A DNA stretch of 8,726 bases from Ruminococcus sp. UBA946 (GTDB lineage: Bacteria > Bacillota > Clostridia > Oscillospirales > Ruminococcaceae): NCBI GenBank assembly GCA_002293295.1, contig DBCY01000154.1:1-8726 (forward strand), read 5' to 3'. Each line of letters opens with the position of its first letter. The stretch's first letter is position 1. The notes under the pieces are model-generated. The model made no database searches. It was not told where the DNA came from and saw nothing but the letters and a program-made list of their open reading frames with translations. Shown here in pieces: positions 1 through 7,097 of the stretch. Both the position numbers and the translations under genes were made by a program.

Positions 1-4
1 TTAT

Positions 5-1675
5 TCAGCAGACATTATATAATCCTGACAGTTCTTTTTCAGATATTTTAGATATGTCGGTTTCACGCACAGTTTTCCTGACAGGCAGCACTGACGACGG
101 AGGCACTGAAAGCTCGTCCACGCCCATTGCGAGAAACAGACCCGTCATATTAATATCGGCTGCAAGCTCTCCGCATATACCTACCCTGATTCCCGCTTTT
201 TTTGCGTTGTCCACAACAATTTTTATCATCCTCAGAACTGCGGTATGGCAGGGATTATAAAATTCATCAATATTATAATTCTGTCTGTCAGCCGCTAACG
301 TATATTGTGACAGGTCATTGGTTCCTATACTGAAAAAATCAACCTCTTTTGCAAGCAAATCGCTGACAAGAGCTGCCGCCGGAGTTTCAATCATAATTCC
401 TTCTTCAACATATCTTAGTTCATAACCTTCATCATTTAATTCTTTTCTGACTTCAGACGATATTGCCTTAATGCGTTTTATTTCCTCAACCGAAGTTATC
501 ATGGGGTATATTACCGCAAGCTTTCCGTATTTACCCGCTCTGAATATGGCTCTGAGCTGTGTTTTAAAAATATCGGTATTAGAAAGGCAGAATCTTATTG
601 CCCTCATTCCCATAGCCGGATTTTCTTCATGAGGGATATTAAAATACGCGGCTTGTTTGTCGGCGCCTATATCCAGAGTTCTGATAACGGAATATCTGTC
701 TTTTCCCATAACTTCGGCTACTGTTCTATATACCTCGAACTGTTCGTCTTCACTCGGAAAGTCGTCTTTTTCAAGAAACAGGAACTCGCTCCTAAAAAGC
801 CCTATTCCGCCGGCGTCGTTTCTGATAACGCTTGCTACGTCTCTCACGTGGAAAATGTTCGCGTCAATATCGATTCTTATTCCGTCCAGGGTTATGTTTT
901 CTTTCCCTTTCAATGACTTCAATTCATTTTTGCGAAGCTCCTCGGTATTAATGAATTTCTGATATTCCGATAAAATCTTATCATCCGGTTCAATATAAAC
1001 AAACCCGTCATTTCCGTCAGCTACGGCAGTCTTTCCGTCATATTCCGAATCGACTGTTATTTCTGTTCCCACTATAAGCGGGATATTCAAAGTCCGCGCC
1101 AATATAGCCGTATGGGAATATGACGAACCGTGAACGGTTACAAGGGCAAGCACCTTGTCGCGGTCAAGCGTAGCTGTTTCGCTGGGAGACAAATCATCAG
1201 CCAGAATGATAACGGGTTCGTCGGAATTTATAGTTACCTCTTCACCGCCCGTCAGTATGGTAATAAGGCGCCTTGAAATATCCTGCACATCAGCCGCGCG
1301 GGCTTTTATATATGCGTTGTCCATAGCCGCAAACATAAACAGAATATTTTCTGTTGTCAGATTTATCGCATATTCCGCGTTCAGCAGCTGCGTTCTGATT
1401 ATATTTTCAATGGAGCTAATATAATTGACGTCTTCAAGGAGCATCTGATGGATTTGAAATATGGCGGCGTTAGTTTTTCCCACATCCCTTATCACCTGCT
1501 CATACAGCTGTTTAAGCTGAACTGCCGCAATATTTTTGGCAGAGCTGAATCTCTGCCACTCCTTATCAGGGTCGGAAATGCTCACGCGGTTTATATGCAG
1601 CTCGCCCTTTTGGTGAACGCGTAATTTTCCGATTGCAATTCCCCCGAAAACCCCTTTTCCCTTACAAACATTCAT
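5..1675 (-). CDS. ptsI: PTS enzyme I (phosphoenolpyruvate-protein phosphotransferase)
   Basis: Cytosolic first enzyme of the sugar phosphotransferase system: it autophosphorylates from PEP and passes the phosphate to HPr. The 556-aa protein is close to the family's usual 570 or so and complete at both ends. The N-terminal half carries the HPr-binding helical region and the phosphohistidine loop GSSYSHTAILAR with active-site His188. The C-terminal PEP-binding barrel shows GLFRSEF (Arg295), RTLDIGADK (Arg332), NPAMGMRAIR (352-361), IMIETPAA (Glu430), GTNDLSQYTLAADR (Asn453, Asp454, Arg464) and the acid/base Cys501 in GICGELAAD. These positions lie within one or two residues of their E. coli EI counterparts. 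The start is the only ATG giving the usual EI beginning (MNVCKGKGVFGGIAIGK). A GGGAGG sits 13 nt upstream, a rather long spacing. It follows fruK by 41 bp on the same strand, so it is probably co-transcribed. The TGA stop is at 5-7 and downstream genes are outside the window. Confidence 0.97.
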   Translation of the reverse strand: MNVCKGKGVFGGIAIGKLRVHQKGELHINRVSISDPDKEWQRFSSAKNIAAVQLKQLYEQVIRDVGKTNAAIFQIHQMLLEDVNYISSIENIIRTQLLNAEYAINLTTENILFMFAAMDNAYIKARAADVQDISRRLITILTGGEEVTINSDEPVIILADDLSPSETATLDRDKVLALVTVHGSSYSHTAILARTLNIPLIVGTEITVDSEYDGKTAVADGNDGFVYIEPDDKILSEYQKFINTEELRKNELKSLKGKENITLDGIRIDIDANIFHVRDVASVIRNDAGGIGLFRSEFLFLEKDDFPSEDEQFEVYRTVAEVMGKDRYSVIRTLDIGADKQAAYFNIPHEENPAMGMRAIRFCLSNTDIFKTQLRAIFRAGKYGKLAVIYPMITSVEEIKRIKAISSEVRKELNDEGYELRYVEEGIMIETPAAALVSDLLAKEVDFFSIGTNDLSQYTLAADRQNYNIDEFYNPCHTAVLRMIKIVVDNAKKAGIRVGICGELAADINMTGLFLAMGVDELSVPPSSVLPVRKTVRETDISKISEKELSGLYNVC

Positions 1676-1716
1676 ATCCGGTCTTTTGCCTCCCGTTGAT
1701 AATTACCCGGCGGAAA

Positions 1717-2649
1717 TTATTTATATATCTTAATATCATTTATTATCCTGCCGACATCCTCCGCTTTCGCTAGTTCCTGAGAAAATGCGGAGGCGCTTCC
1801 CGACGCCGCGCCCGTTCTGAACGCATACTCATAATCATGCTTTTGAAGCCACCCCGCAATAAATCCCGCAACCATTGAATCACCCGCCCCCACAGAATTT
1901 ATTGCATCGCCCTCCGGCGCCGGACACATCATAGCGCCGCCGTCCTCGGTAAGAAGGACGGCTCCGTCCTCTGCCATTGACACCAGTACGTTCCTGGCGC
2001 CCATTTCTTGCAGAACCCTTGCATACTTAACGGCGGAATCCTTGTCTCCTTTGATATTTACACCGAATATTCCGCCCAGTTCATGTATGTTCGGCTTAAT
2101 AAGAAAAGGTCTGAACTTCAGCGTGTTCGTAAGAAGCTTACCGGCGGCGTCAACGATTACAATAACATTGCGACCGTTCATATAATCAATATTAATTCGT
2201 TCGAGAATATCAGCGTAAACCCTGTCCGAAACACCGTCGGGCACGCTTCCGGCAAGAACGAGAGCATCATCGCTTCTTAGCTGAATCAGCTTTCGGAAAA
2301 GCATTTCCATGTATTTTTCAGTTATTATAGGACCTTTGCCGTTTATTTCAGTTTCATCTCCGGCTATAAGCTTAACATTAATTCTCGTGAAACCATCCGG
2401 AACGGCAATGAAATCGCATTCTACCCCCATATTCATTACAAGACGGTTCAGCTCAAAACCTGTAAATCCCGCAGTGAAACCAAGCGCCGTACTATCGAAT
2501 CCCAGGTTTTTCAATACGGCTGATACATTTATGCCCTTGCCTCCGGGCAAAATATTCTCATAATCAGTACGGTTTACAGTTCCTGTTTTTAAGCTTTCAA
2601 CACTTACCGTATAATCAAGAGCGGGGTTGAGAGTTACTGTATATATCAT
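1717..2649 (-). CDS. fruK: 1-phosphofructokinase, PfkB/ribokinase family
   Basis: Converts fructose 1-phosphate, the product of the fructose PTS, to fructose 1,6-bisphosphate using ATP, in the cytosol. The 310-aa protein has the usual length. It opens with MIYTVTLNPALDYTV, typical of the 1-PFK/LacC branch, then PfkB signature 1 at PGGKGINVSAVLKNLG (35-50), a central LAGSVPDGV (132-140), KPNIHEL (185-191), and signature 2 with the anion hole and catalytic base in NSVGAGDSMVAGF (251-263; Asp257). Tagatose-6-phosphate kinase (LacC) is the main alternative within the family. Linkage to ptsI favours 1-phosphofructokinase. It is the first gene after the divergent promoter region, and an AGGG 9 nt before the ATG is a modest ribosome binding site. 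The SD and start codon lie inside one copy of a 15-nt direct repeat (2644-2658). Confidence 0.92.
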   Translation of the reverse strand: MIYTVTLNPALDYTVSVESLKTGTVNRTDYENILPGGKGINVSAVLKNLGFDSTALGFTAGFTGFELNRLVMNMGVECDFIAVPDGFTRINVKLIAGDETEINGKGPIITEKYMEMLFRKLIQLRSDDALVLAGSVPDGVSDRVYADILERINIDYMNGRNVIVIVDAAGKLLTNTLKFRPFLIKPNIHELGGIFGVNIKGDKDSAVKYARVLQEMGARNVLVSMAEDGAVLLTEDGGAMMCPAPEGDAINSVGAGDSMVAGFIAGWLQKHDYEYAFRTGAASGSASAFSQELAKAEDVGRIINDIKIYK

Positions 2650-2658
2650 GACTTTTTA
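2644..2658. repeat. 15-nt perfect direct repeat, copy A (over fruK SD/start)
   Basis: The plus-strand sequence TATCATGACTTTTTA occurs here and again exactly 150 bp away at 2794-2808, in the same orientation. This copy covers the fruK start codon and the spacer to its SD, and touches no other gene. The match stops sharply on both sides (position 2643 differs from 2793, and 2659 from 2809). It contains the palindrome TCATGA. It could be a regulator site or a relic of a local duplication. Confidence 0.7.
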
Positions 2659-2761
2659 CCCTGTTTTATTTAAATTCGTTATAAATGCGGTTTTATTACT
2701 GAAAATAAAGATTTTAAAAGGATTGCAGGCATAACTTTAAGTCTCATATTTTCTAAATTAA

Positions 2762-2790
2762 ATAATAACATCATTAACCGGGCTTGTCAA
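2762..2790 (-). promoter_or_regulatory. Sigma-A-type promoter for fruK-ptsI
   Basis: On the minus strand, TTGACA (2790-2785) is followed after exactly 17 nt by TATTAT (2767-2762), a 5/6 match to the -10 consensus. Transcription would begin near 2755 and give a leader of about 105 nt before fruK. No better-spaced pair was seen on this strand in the divergent region. Repeat copy B lies 3 bp upstream of the -35, the usual place for an activator or operator site. Confidence 0.72.
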
Positions 2791-2793
2791 TAT

Positions 2794-2808
2794 TATCATG
2801 ACTTTTTA
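2794..2808. repeat. 15-nt perfect direct repeat, copy B (upstream of fruK -35)
   Basis: Second exact copy of TATCATGACTTTTTA, immediately upstream of the predicted fruK -35 box. With copy A it brackets the fruK promoter and leader, an arrangement consistent with a two-site operator. Read on the minus strand it also contains an ATG, giving only a 13-codon open frame that would lie upstream of the predicted transcript start, so it is not a gene. Confidence 0.7.
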
Positions 2809-2885
2809 ATTATAATTATTTATGTGTATAATAAATCATAGTATGTCATAACTATTATTTTTTTTATATTATGACCATAAATTCA

Positions 2886-2914
2886 TTGACAAATTTATTA
2901 AACTGTTATATAAT
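2886..2914 (+). promoter_or_regulatory. Consensus sigma-A promoter for secA
   Basis: TTGACA (2886-2891), a spacer of exactly 17 nt (2892-2908) and TATAAT (2909-2914) form a perfect 6/6 plus 6/6 promoter. A T-rich run at 2857-2865 upstream could act as an UP-like element. The predicted start near 2921 gives a leader of about 87 nt. The dyad TATGT-AAA-ACATA (2922-2934) sits right at the predicted start, and a second dyad TTGTA-A-TACAA (2976-2986) lies in the leader. Either could be an operator. Confidence 0.85.
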
Positions 2915-2990
2915 TATTTATTATGTAAAACATATGCATTATAGGAAATTAAATACTGTTATAATTAAATTCAAATTGTAATACAAAATA

Positions 2991-2995
2991 AAGGA
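2991..2995 (+). promoter_or_regulatory. Ribosome binding site of secA
   Basis: AAGGA ends 12 nt before the secA ATG, longer than the 6-9 nt seen for the downstream genes of this unit. No better purine run lies closer to the start, so initiation may be moderate despite the very strong promoter. Confidence 0.6.
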
Positions 2996-3007
2996 TGGTC
3001 ATAATTA

Positions 3008-5746
3008 ATGGGAATATTCGGCGGATTGTTCGGAAATTACAGTAAACGTGAACTAGCTAAAATCGAACCTGTACAAAATAAAGTCCTCGGCATGGACGAT
3101 AAGTTTACCGCTATGTCCGAGGAAAGCCTTAAGGCTCAGACCGTAAAATTCAAGGAACGTCTTTCCGGCGGAGAAACTCTTGACGATATTTTACCCGAAG
3201 CCCTTGCCACCGTCCGGGAGGCTGCATGGCGGGTATTGGGGAAAAAACCTTTCCCGGTTCAGATTCTGGGAGCCGTCGTTCTTCATCAGGGGCGTATTGC
3301 CGAAATGAAAACCGGCGAAGGAAAAACGCTTGTCGCATGCTGCGCCGCATATCTGAGCGCCCTTAACGGAGAGGGCGTCCATGTAGTAACGGTAAACGAC
3401 TACCTTGCCAAGTTCCAGTCGGAGGAAATGGGCAAGGTTTACAGGTATCTGGGTCTTTCAATCGGCTGCATACTTCACCATCTGAATAATGACGAACGCC
3501 GCCAGGCTTATAACTGCGATATAACCTACGGTACAAACAACGAATTCGGTTTTGATTACCTCCGTGACAATATGGTTATTTATGCTCACGATAAAGTTCA
3601 GAGAGAACATGCCTTTGCGATTGTGGACGAGGTTGACTCCATCCTTATAGACGAGGCGAGAACCCCGCTTATTATTTCGGGTCACGGCGACAAATCAACC
3701 GACCTGTATACAAAAGCCGATAAATTTGCGCTGACTTTAAAGCCTTATAAGGTAGTTGAAATAGACAGTAAGGTTGACCAGGAGGAGGCTTCCGAGAACT
3801 GTGACTATATCATTGACGAAAAGGCTAAAACCGCTACCATTACCCGACAGGGCGTTAAAAAAGCTGAAAAATATTTTAATGTTGTCAATCTGTACGACGC
3901 CGATAACAGCACTCTTCTTCACCACATAAACCAGTCCCTTAAAGCCCATGGCATCATGAAGATTGATATTGACTATGTGGTAAACGACGGAGAGGTTATT
4001 ATCGTCGACGAATTTACAGGCCGTCTGATGATGGGACGCCGTTTTAACGACGGTCTCCATCAGGCTATAGAAGCCAAGGAAAACGTTAAGGTCGCTCATG
4101 AATCAAAAACGCTGGCAAGCATAACATTCCAGAACTATTTCCGGCTTTATAAAAGGCTTTCGGGCATGACGGGAACCGCTATGACGGAGGAAGAGGAATT
4201 CAAGGAGATTTATAAGCTTGACGTCGTTGAAATTCCCACAAATAAGCCGGTTATAAGAAAAGACCATCCCGATGTTGTCTTTAAAACTGAAGCCGGTAAG
4301 TTCAAGGCTGCTATTGACCAGATTATCGAATGCCATGAGAAAGGTCAGCCGGTTCTGGTCGGTACTATTTCAATTGAAAAATCTGAGCTGCTTTCAAAAA
4401 TGCTGTCCCGGAAAGGGATTAAACATGAGGTGCTTAACGCTAAATTCCATGAGAAGGAAGCCGAAATTGTAGCTCAGGCGGGAAAGTTCGGCTCTGTAAC
4501 CATAGCTACGAATATGGCTGGCCGCGGCACCGATATACTTCTCGGAGGAAACGCCGAATTCAAGGCTAAGGCTCAGATGAAAAAACTCGGAATGGAAGAC
4601 AGCCTGATTAATGAAGCCATCAGCTATTCAGAAACCGACGACGAAGAAATCCTGAACGCAAGAAAGCAGTATAAGGAGCTTTATAATAAATACCAGGATG
4701 AAATTAAAGAAAAAGCCGAAAAGGTCAAGGAAGCCGGAGGCGTGTTTATTCTCGGAACCGAACGTCATGAATCCCGCCGGATTGATAATCAGCTAAGGGG
4801 ACGTTCAGGACGTCAGGGCGACCCGGGTGAAAGCCGTTTTTTCCTGTCGCTTGAGGATGACCTTATGCGGCTTTTCGGAGGAGACCGGCTTAACGGTATG
4901 ATGGAGATTCTTAAGGTTGAAGAGGATATGCCTATTGAAGCTAAAATGCTGACAAGGGTTATTGCTTCCTCGCAGAAAAAGGTTGAGGGAAGGAATTTCT
5001 CCATACGTAAGAATGTCCTTAATTATGACGATGTAATGTCTACTCAGCGTCAGCTTATATACAGCCAGAGGGGCAAGGTTTTAAACGGCGAGGATATACA
5101 TGATTATATACTGAAAATGATAACGGATTTTATTACCGATACCGTTTCACAGTATGCTTTTGACGACAATGCAAAGGATGACTGGAATCTTGCGGGACTG
5201 CGCGACAGGTTTATGGGTCTGTTTACCGGAGACGGGGATTTCCGTTATACCATATCCGAGCTTGAAAACGTATCGAAGCAGGAAATCATAGATACGCTGG
5301 TAAACAGAGCTAATGATTTATATGCCAAAAAGGAAGAAAAAATCGGTTCGGAAATACTTCGTGAGCTGGAGCGGGTAATTCTTCTTAAGGTTGTCGACTT
5401 AAAATGGATGGCTCATATCGACGATATGGACGAACTTAGAAAGGGTATCGGCTTACGCCAGTACGGGCAGAAAAATCCTGTTATTGAATACCGTTTCGAA
5501 GGCTTTGAAATGTTCGACGCAATGATTGAAGCAATACGTGAAGAAACAGTAAGGCTTCTTTTTACCGTTGAATTAAAACAGGAACCCCCAAAGAGAGAGC
5601 AGGTGCTGAAACCCACCGAAACGGGAGGGGACGGAAGCCTTGCAAACGAACCCAGACGAAGGAGCGGCAAGGTAGGAAGAAATGACCCGTGTCCCTGCGG
5701 AAGCGGTAAAAAATATAAGAAATGCTGCGGCAATGACTTGAAATAA
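3008..5746 (+). CDS. secA: Preprotein translocase ATPase SecA
   Basis: ATP-driven motor that pushes unfolded preproteins through the SecYEG channel, acting in the cytosol and at the inner face of the membrane. At 912 aa it is longer than B. subtilis SecA (841) and near E. coli SecA (901). In order: Walker A TGEGKT (102-107), DEAD-box VDEVDS (206-211), ARTPLIISG (217-225), a preprotein cross-linking domain at roughly 230-370, GRRFNDGLHQAIEAKE (343-358), GMTGTA (386-391), NBD2 motifs TNMAGRGTD (501-509) and QLRGRSGRQG (595-604), helical scaffold and wing regions, and Trp800 in DLKWMAHID. It ends with a zinc-binding SEC-C tail (Cys895, Cys897, Cys906, Cys907) that in other SecAs contacts SecB or ribosomes/phospholipid. 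A charged helical insert around 515-570 in NBD2 matches the VAR subdomain position of E. coli SecA. The ATG gives the standard N-terminus. It heads the plus-strand unit. Confidence 0.98.
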   Translation: MGIFGGLFGNYSKRELAKIEPVQNKVLGMDDKFTAMSEESLKAQTVKFKERLSGGETLDDILPEALATVREAAWRVLGKKPFPVQILGAVVLHQGRIAEMKTGEGKTLVACCAAYLSALNGEGVHVVTVNDYLAKFQSEEMGKVYRYLGLSIGCILHHLNNDERRQAYNCDITYGTNNEFGFDYLRDNMVIYAHDKVQREHAFAIVDEVDSILIDEARTPLIISGHGDKSTDLYTKADKFALTLKPYKVVEIDSKVDQEEASENCDYIIDEKAKTATITRQGVKKAEKYFNVVNLYDADNSTLLHHINQSLKAHGIMKIDIDYVVNDGEVIIVDEFTGRLMMGRRFNDGLHQAIEAKENVKVAHESKTLASITFQNYFRLYKRLSGMTGTAMTEEEEFKEIYKLDVVEIPTNKPVIRKDHPDVVFKTEAGKFKAAIDQIIECHEKGQPVLVGTISIEKSELLSKMLSRKGIKHEVLNAKFHEKEAEIVAQAGKFGSVTIATNMAGRGTDILLGGNAEFKAKAQMKKLGMEDSLINEAISYSETDDEEILNARKQYKELYNKYQDEIKEKAEKVKEAGGVFILGTERHESRRIDNQLRGRSGRQGDPGESRFFLSLEDDLMRLFGGDRLNGMMEILKVEEDMPIEAKMLTRVIASSQKKVEGRNFSIRKNVLNYDDVMSTQRQLIYSQRGKVLNGEDIHDYILKMITDFITDTVSQYAFDDNAKDDWNLAGLRDRFMGLFTGDGDFRYTISELENVSKQEIIDTLVNRANDLYAKKEEKIGSEILRELERVILLKVVDLKWMAHIDDMDELRKGIGLRQYGQKNPVIEYRFEGFEMFDAMIEAIREETVRLLFTVELKQEPPKREQVLKPTETGGDGSLANEPRRRSGKVGRNDPCPCGSGKKYKKCCGNDLK

Positions 5747-5788
5747 CCGCCGCCGTCTTATTATTTATAATAAAGGAGAGTTTTTTAT

Positions 5789-7075
5789 ATGGCTGTAATT
5801 AAAGGGTTTAAAGGAATGCGGTATGATACTTCAAAGAGCGGTGACCTGAATACGCTGGTTTGTCCCCCCTATGATATAATATCCGATACTCAGCGGGAGG
5901 ATTATATAAAAAACAATGAGTTTAATATAATACGCCTTGAACTTCCAAAGGGCGGCGATGAAAGATATAAAGAAGCCGGCAGTATCCTTAACGAATGGAT
6001 TGACAACGGTATTCTGAAGTGTGATGAGAAGGACAGCATATACGTATACGAAATGGAATTCGGTTCAAACTGTCAGCGAAAAAAACTGAAGGGCTTCGTA
6101 TCGCTGGTTTCGCTTGTCGATTTTTCTGAAGGTGTTGTACTGCCTCATGAGGAAACGCTGTCAAAGGCTAAAATTGACCGTTTTAACCTGATGAGCGAAA
6201 CCTTCTGTAATTTCAGTCAGATTTATTCGCTTTATATGGATGAGGATAATAAGGTTTATCCGGCGGTTGACGGCTGTTCTCAGGGAAAACCCGATATGTC
6301 CGTGACCGACTCTGACGGGACGATACACAGGATGTGGCGCGTTTATGAAGAAAAAACTATAGCTGATATTTCCGCAGCGTTTGAGGATAAAAAGCTTTAT
6401 ATCGCCGACGGTCATCATCGTTATGAAACCGCGCTTAACTTCCACAGACACCTTGTTTCTGAAGGTAAAGCGGTATCCGGCGACCAAAGCTCATATATTG
6501 CTATGATGCTTGTTAATATTGAAAACGAAGGGCTGGTCGTTTATCCCACCCACCGCATAATCCGCGACCTTGAATCTTTTGATTCGGGTAAGGTTTTGAG
6601 TGACTGCAAACCGTATTTTTATATTTCTGAAGTTCTGAATCAGGAAGAAATGAGTTCATCCCTGAATAAGCTTTACGAAGACGGACGTAAAGCGTTTGCT
6701 CTTTACACCGGCTGCGGAAAATGCTACGTAATGTCATTGAAAAACGAAAATTCCGTAAAACAACTGATGCCTGAAATGTCCGACGCTTACTGCGGACTTG
6801 ATGTTTCAGTTCTTCACAGTCTTGTCCTTGAACGCATACTGGGTATCGACAAGGAAAATATGGCTAACCAGAAAAACCTTACATATACCCGTTCCCTTGA
6901 AGAGGCGTTTGAAAATGTGGATATTAAGGGAGCTGACTGCGCGTTTATCCTTAATCCGACAAAGGTTGAAGAAATCCGTGATGTGGCTCTTGCCTCGGAA
7001 AAAATGCCGCAGAAATCAACTTATTTCTACCCTAAGCTTATTACGGGTCTTGTTATGAATAATTTTACCGATTGA
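5789..7075 (+). CDS. DUF1015 (COG4198) family protein, function unknown
   Basis: A 428-aa soluble protein with no signal peptide or membrane segment, full length for the family. It shows the conserved DUF1015 blocks: CPPYDIIS (25-32), VVLPHEETLSKAKIDRFNLM (116-135), an NFSQIYSLY stretch (141-149), IADGHHRYETAL (205-216), and LVVYPTHRII in the middle. The ADGHHRYETA block resembles the G-x-H-R-x-E-A motif of the ParB/sulfiredoxin fold, which includes nuclease, ATPase and free-serine kinase members. From memory, DUF1015 genes in other Clostridia often sit beside serA/serC. No serine gene is present here. It starts 42 bp after secA with a strong SD (AAAGGAGAG, 8 nt before the ATG) and is followed 22 bp later by the epimerase, so it is probably in the secA operon. 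Family assignment is confident. Any catalytic role is inference. Confidence 0.9.
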   Translation: MAVIKGFKGMRYDTSKSGDLNTLVCPPYDIISDTQREDYIKNNEFNIIRLELPKGGDERYKEAGSILNEWIDNGILKCDEKDSIYVYEMEFGSNCQRKKLKGFVSLVSLVDFSEGVVLPHEETLSKAKIDRFNLMSETFCNFSQIYSLYMDEDNKVYPAVDGCSQGKPDMSVTDSDGTIHRMWRVYEEKTIADISAAFEDKKLYIADGHHRYETALNFHRHLVSEGKAVSGDQSSYIAMMLVNIENEGLVVYPTHRIIRDLESFDSGKVLSDCKPYFYISEVLNQEEMSSSLNKLYEDGRKAFALYTGCGKCYVMSLKNENSVKQLMPEMSDAYCGLDVSVLHSLVLERILGIDKENMANQKNLTYTRSLEEAFENVDIKGADCAFILNPTKVEEIRDVALASEKMPQKSTYFYPKLITGLVMNNFTD

Positions 7076-7097
7076 CTTAGTAACCCGGAGGTTTTAT

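Larger units (their letters stand above)
2868..3005. repeat. 11-nt inverted repeat flanking the secA promoter and leader
   Basis: ATTATGACCAT at 2868-2878 is the exact reverse complement of ATGGTCATAAT at 2995-3005. The left arm lies just upstream of the secA -35 box and the right arm overlaps the end of the secA SD. The left arm is outside the predicted transcript, so an RNA hairpin is not expected. A protein-binding pair is conceivable. Related TTATGAC/GTCATAA words occur at 2845-2851, 2869-2875 and 2998-3004. Confidence 0.45.

Noticed and set aside
629..962. Two overlapping plus-strand open frames of 95 and 101 codons
   Set aside because: They lie antisense inside ptsI, have no SD and show no recognisable protein features.
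2758..2799. A 13-codon minus-strand frame beginning in repeat copy B, resembling the fruK start
   Set aside because: It overlaps the -35 box, so it would be upstream of the predicted transcript.
2934..2981. Possible 15-residue leader peptide (starting MHYRKL) in the secA leader, like SecM
   Set aside because: There is no SD before its ATG, no arrest-like motif, and it sits too near the predicted transcript start.
2650..3007. Riboswitch or structured leader in the divergent region
   Set aside because: No conserved riboswitch or T-box elements and no GC-containing stems were seen. Both leaders are short and AT-rich.
2995..3045. A 16-codon frame starting inside the secA SD and overlapping the secA start
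   Set aside because: Its ATG lies within the AAGGATGG purine run, so it has no SD of its own. Probably chance.
3737..4099. A 120-codon minus-strand open frame
   Set aside because: It is fully antisense to conserved secA sequence coding the cross-linking domain, so it is a coding shadow.
5413..5733. A 106-codon minus-strand open frame opposite the secA C-terminus
   Set aside because: It mirrors the SEC-C tail and linker, with no independent start signal.
5758..5773. Hairpin TTATTA-TTTA-TAATAA between secA and the DUF1015 gene
   Set aside because: It is a six-pair A/T-only stem followed by the SD rather than a T-tract, so not a credible terminator.
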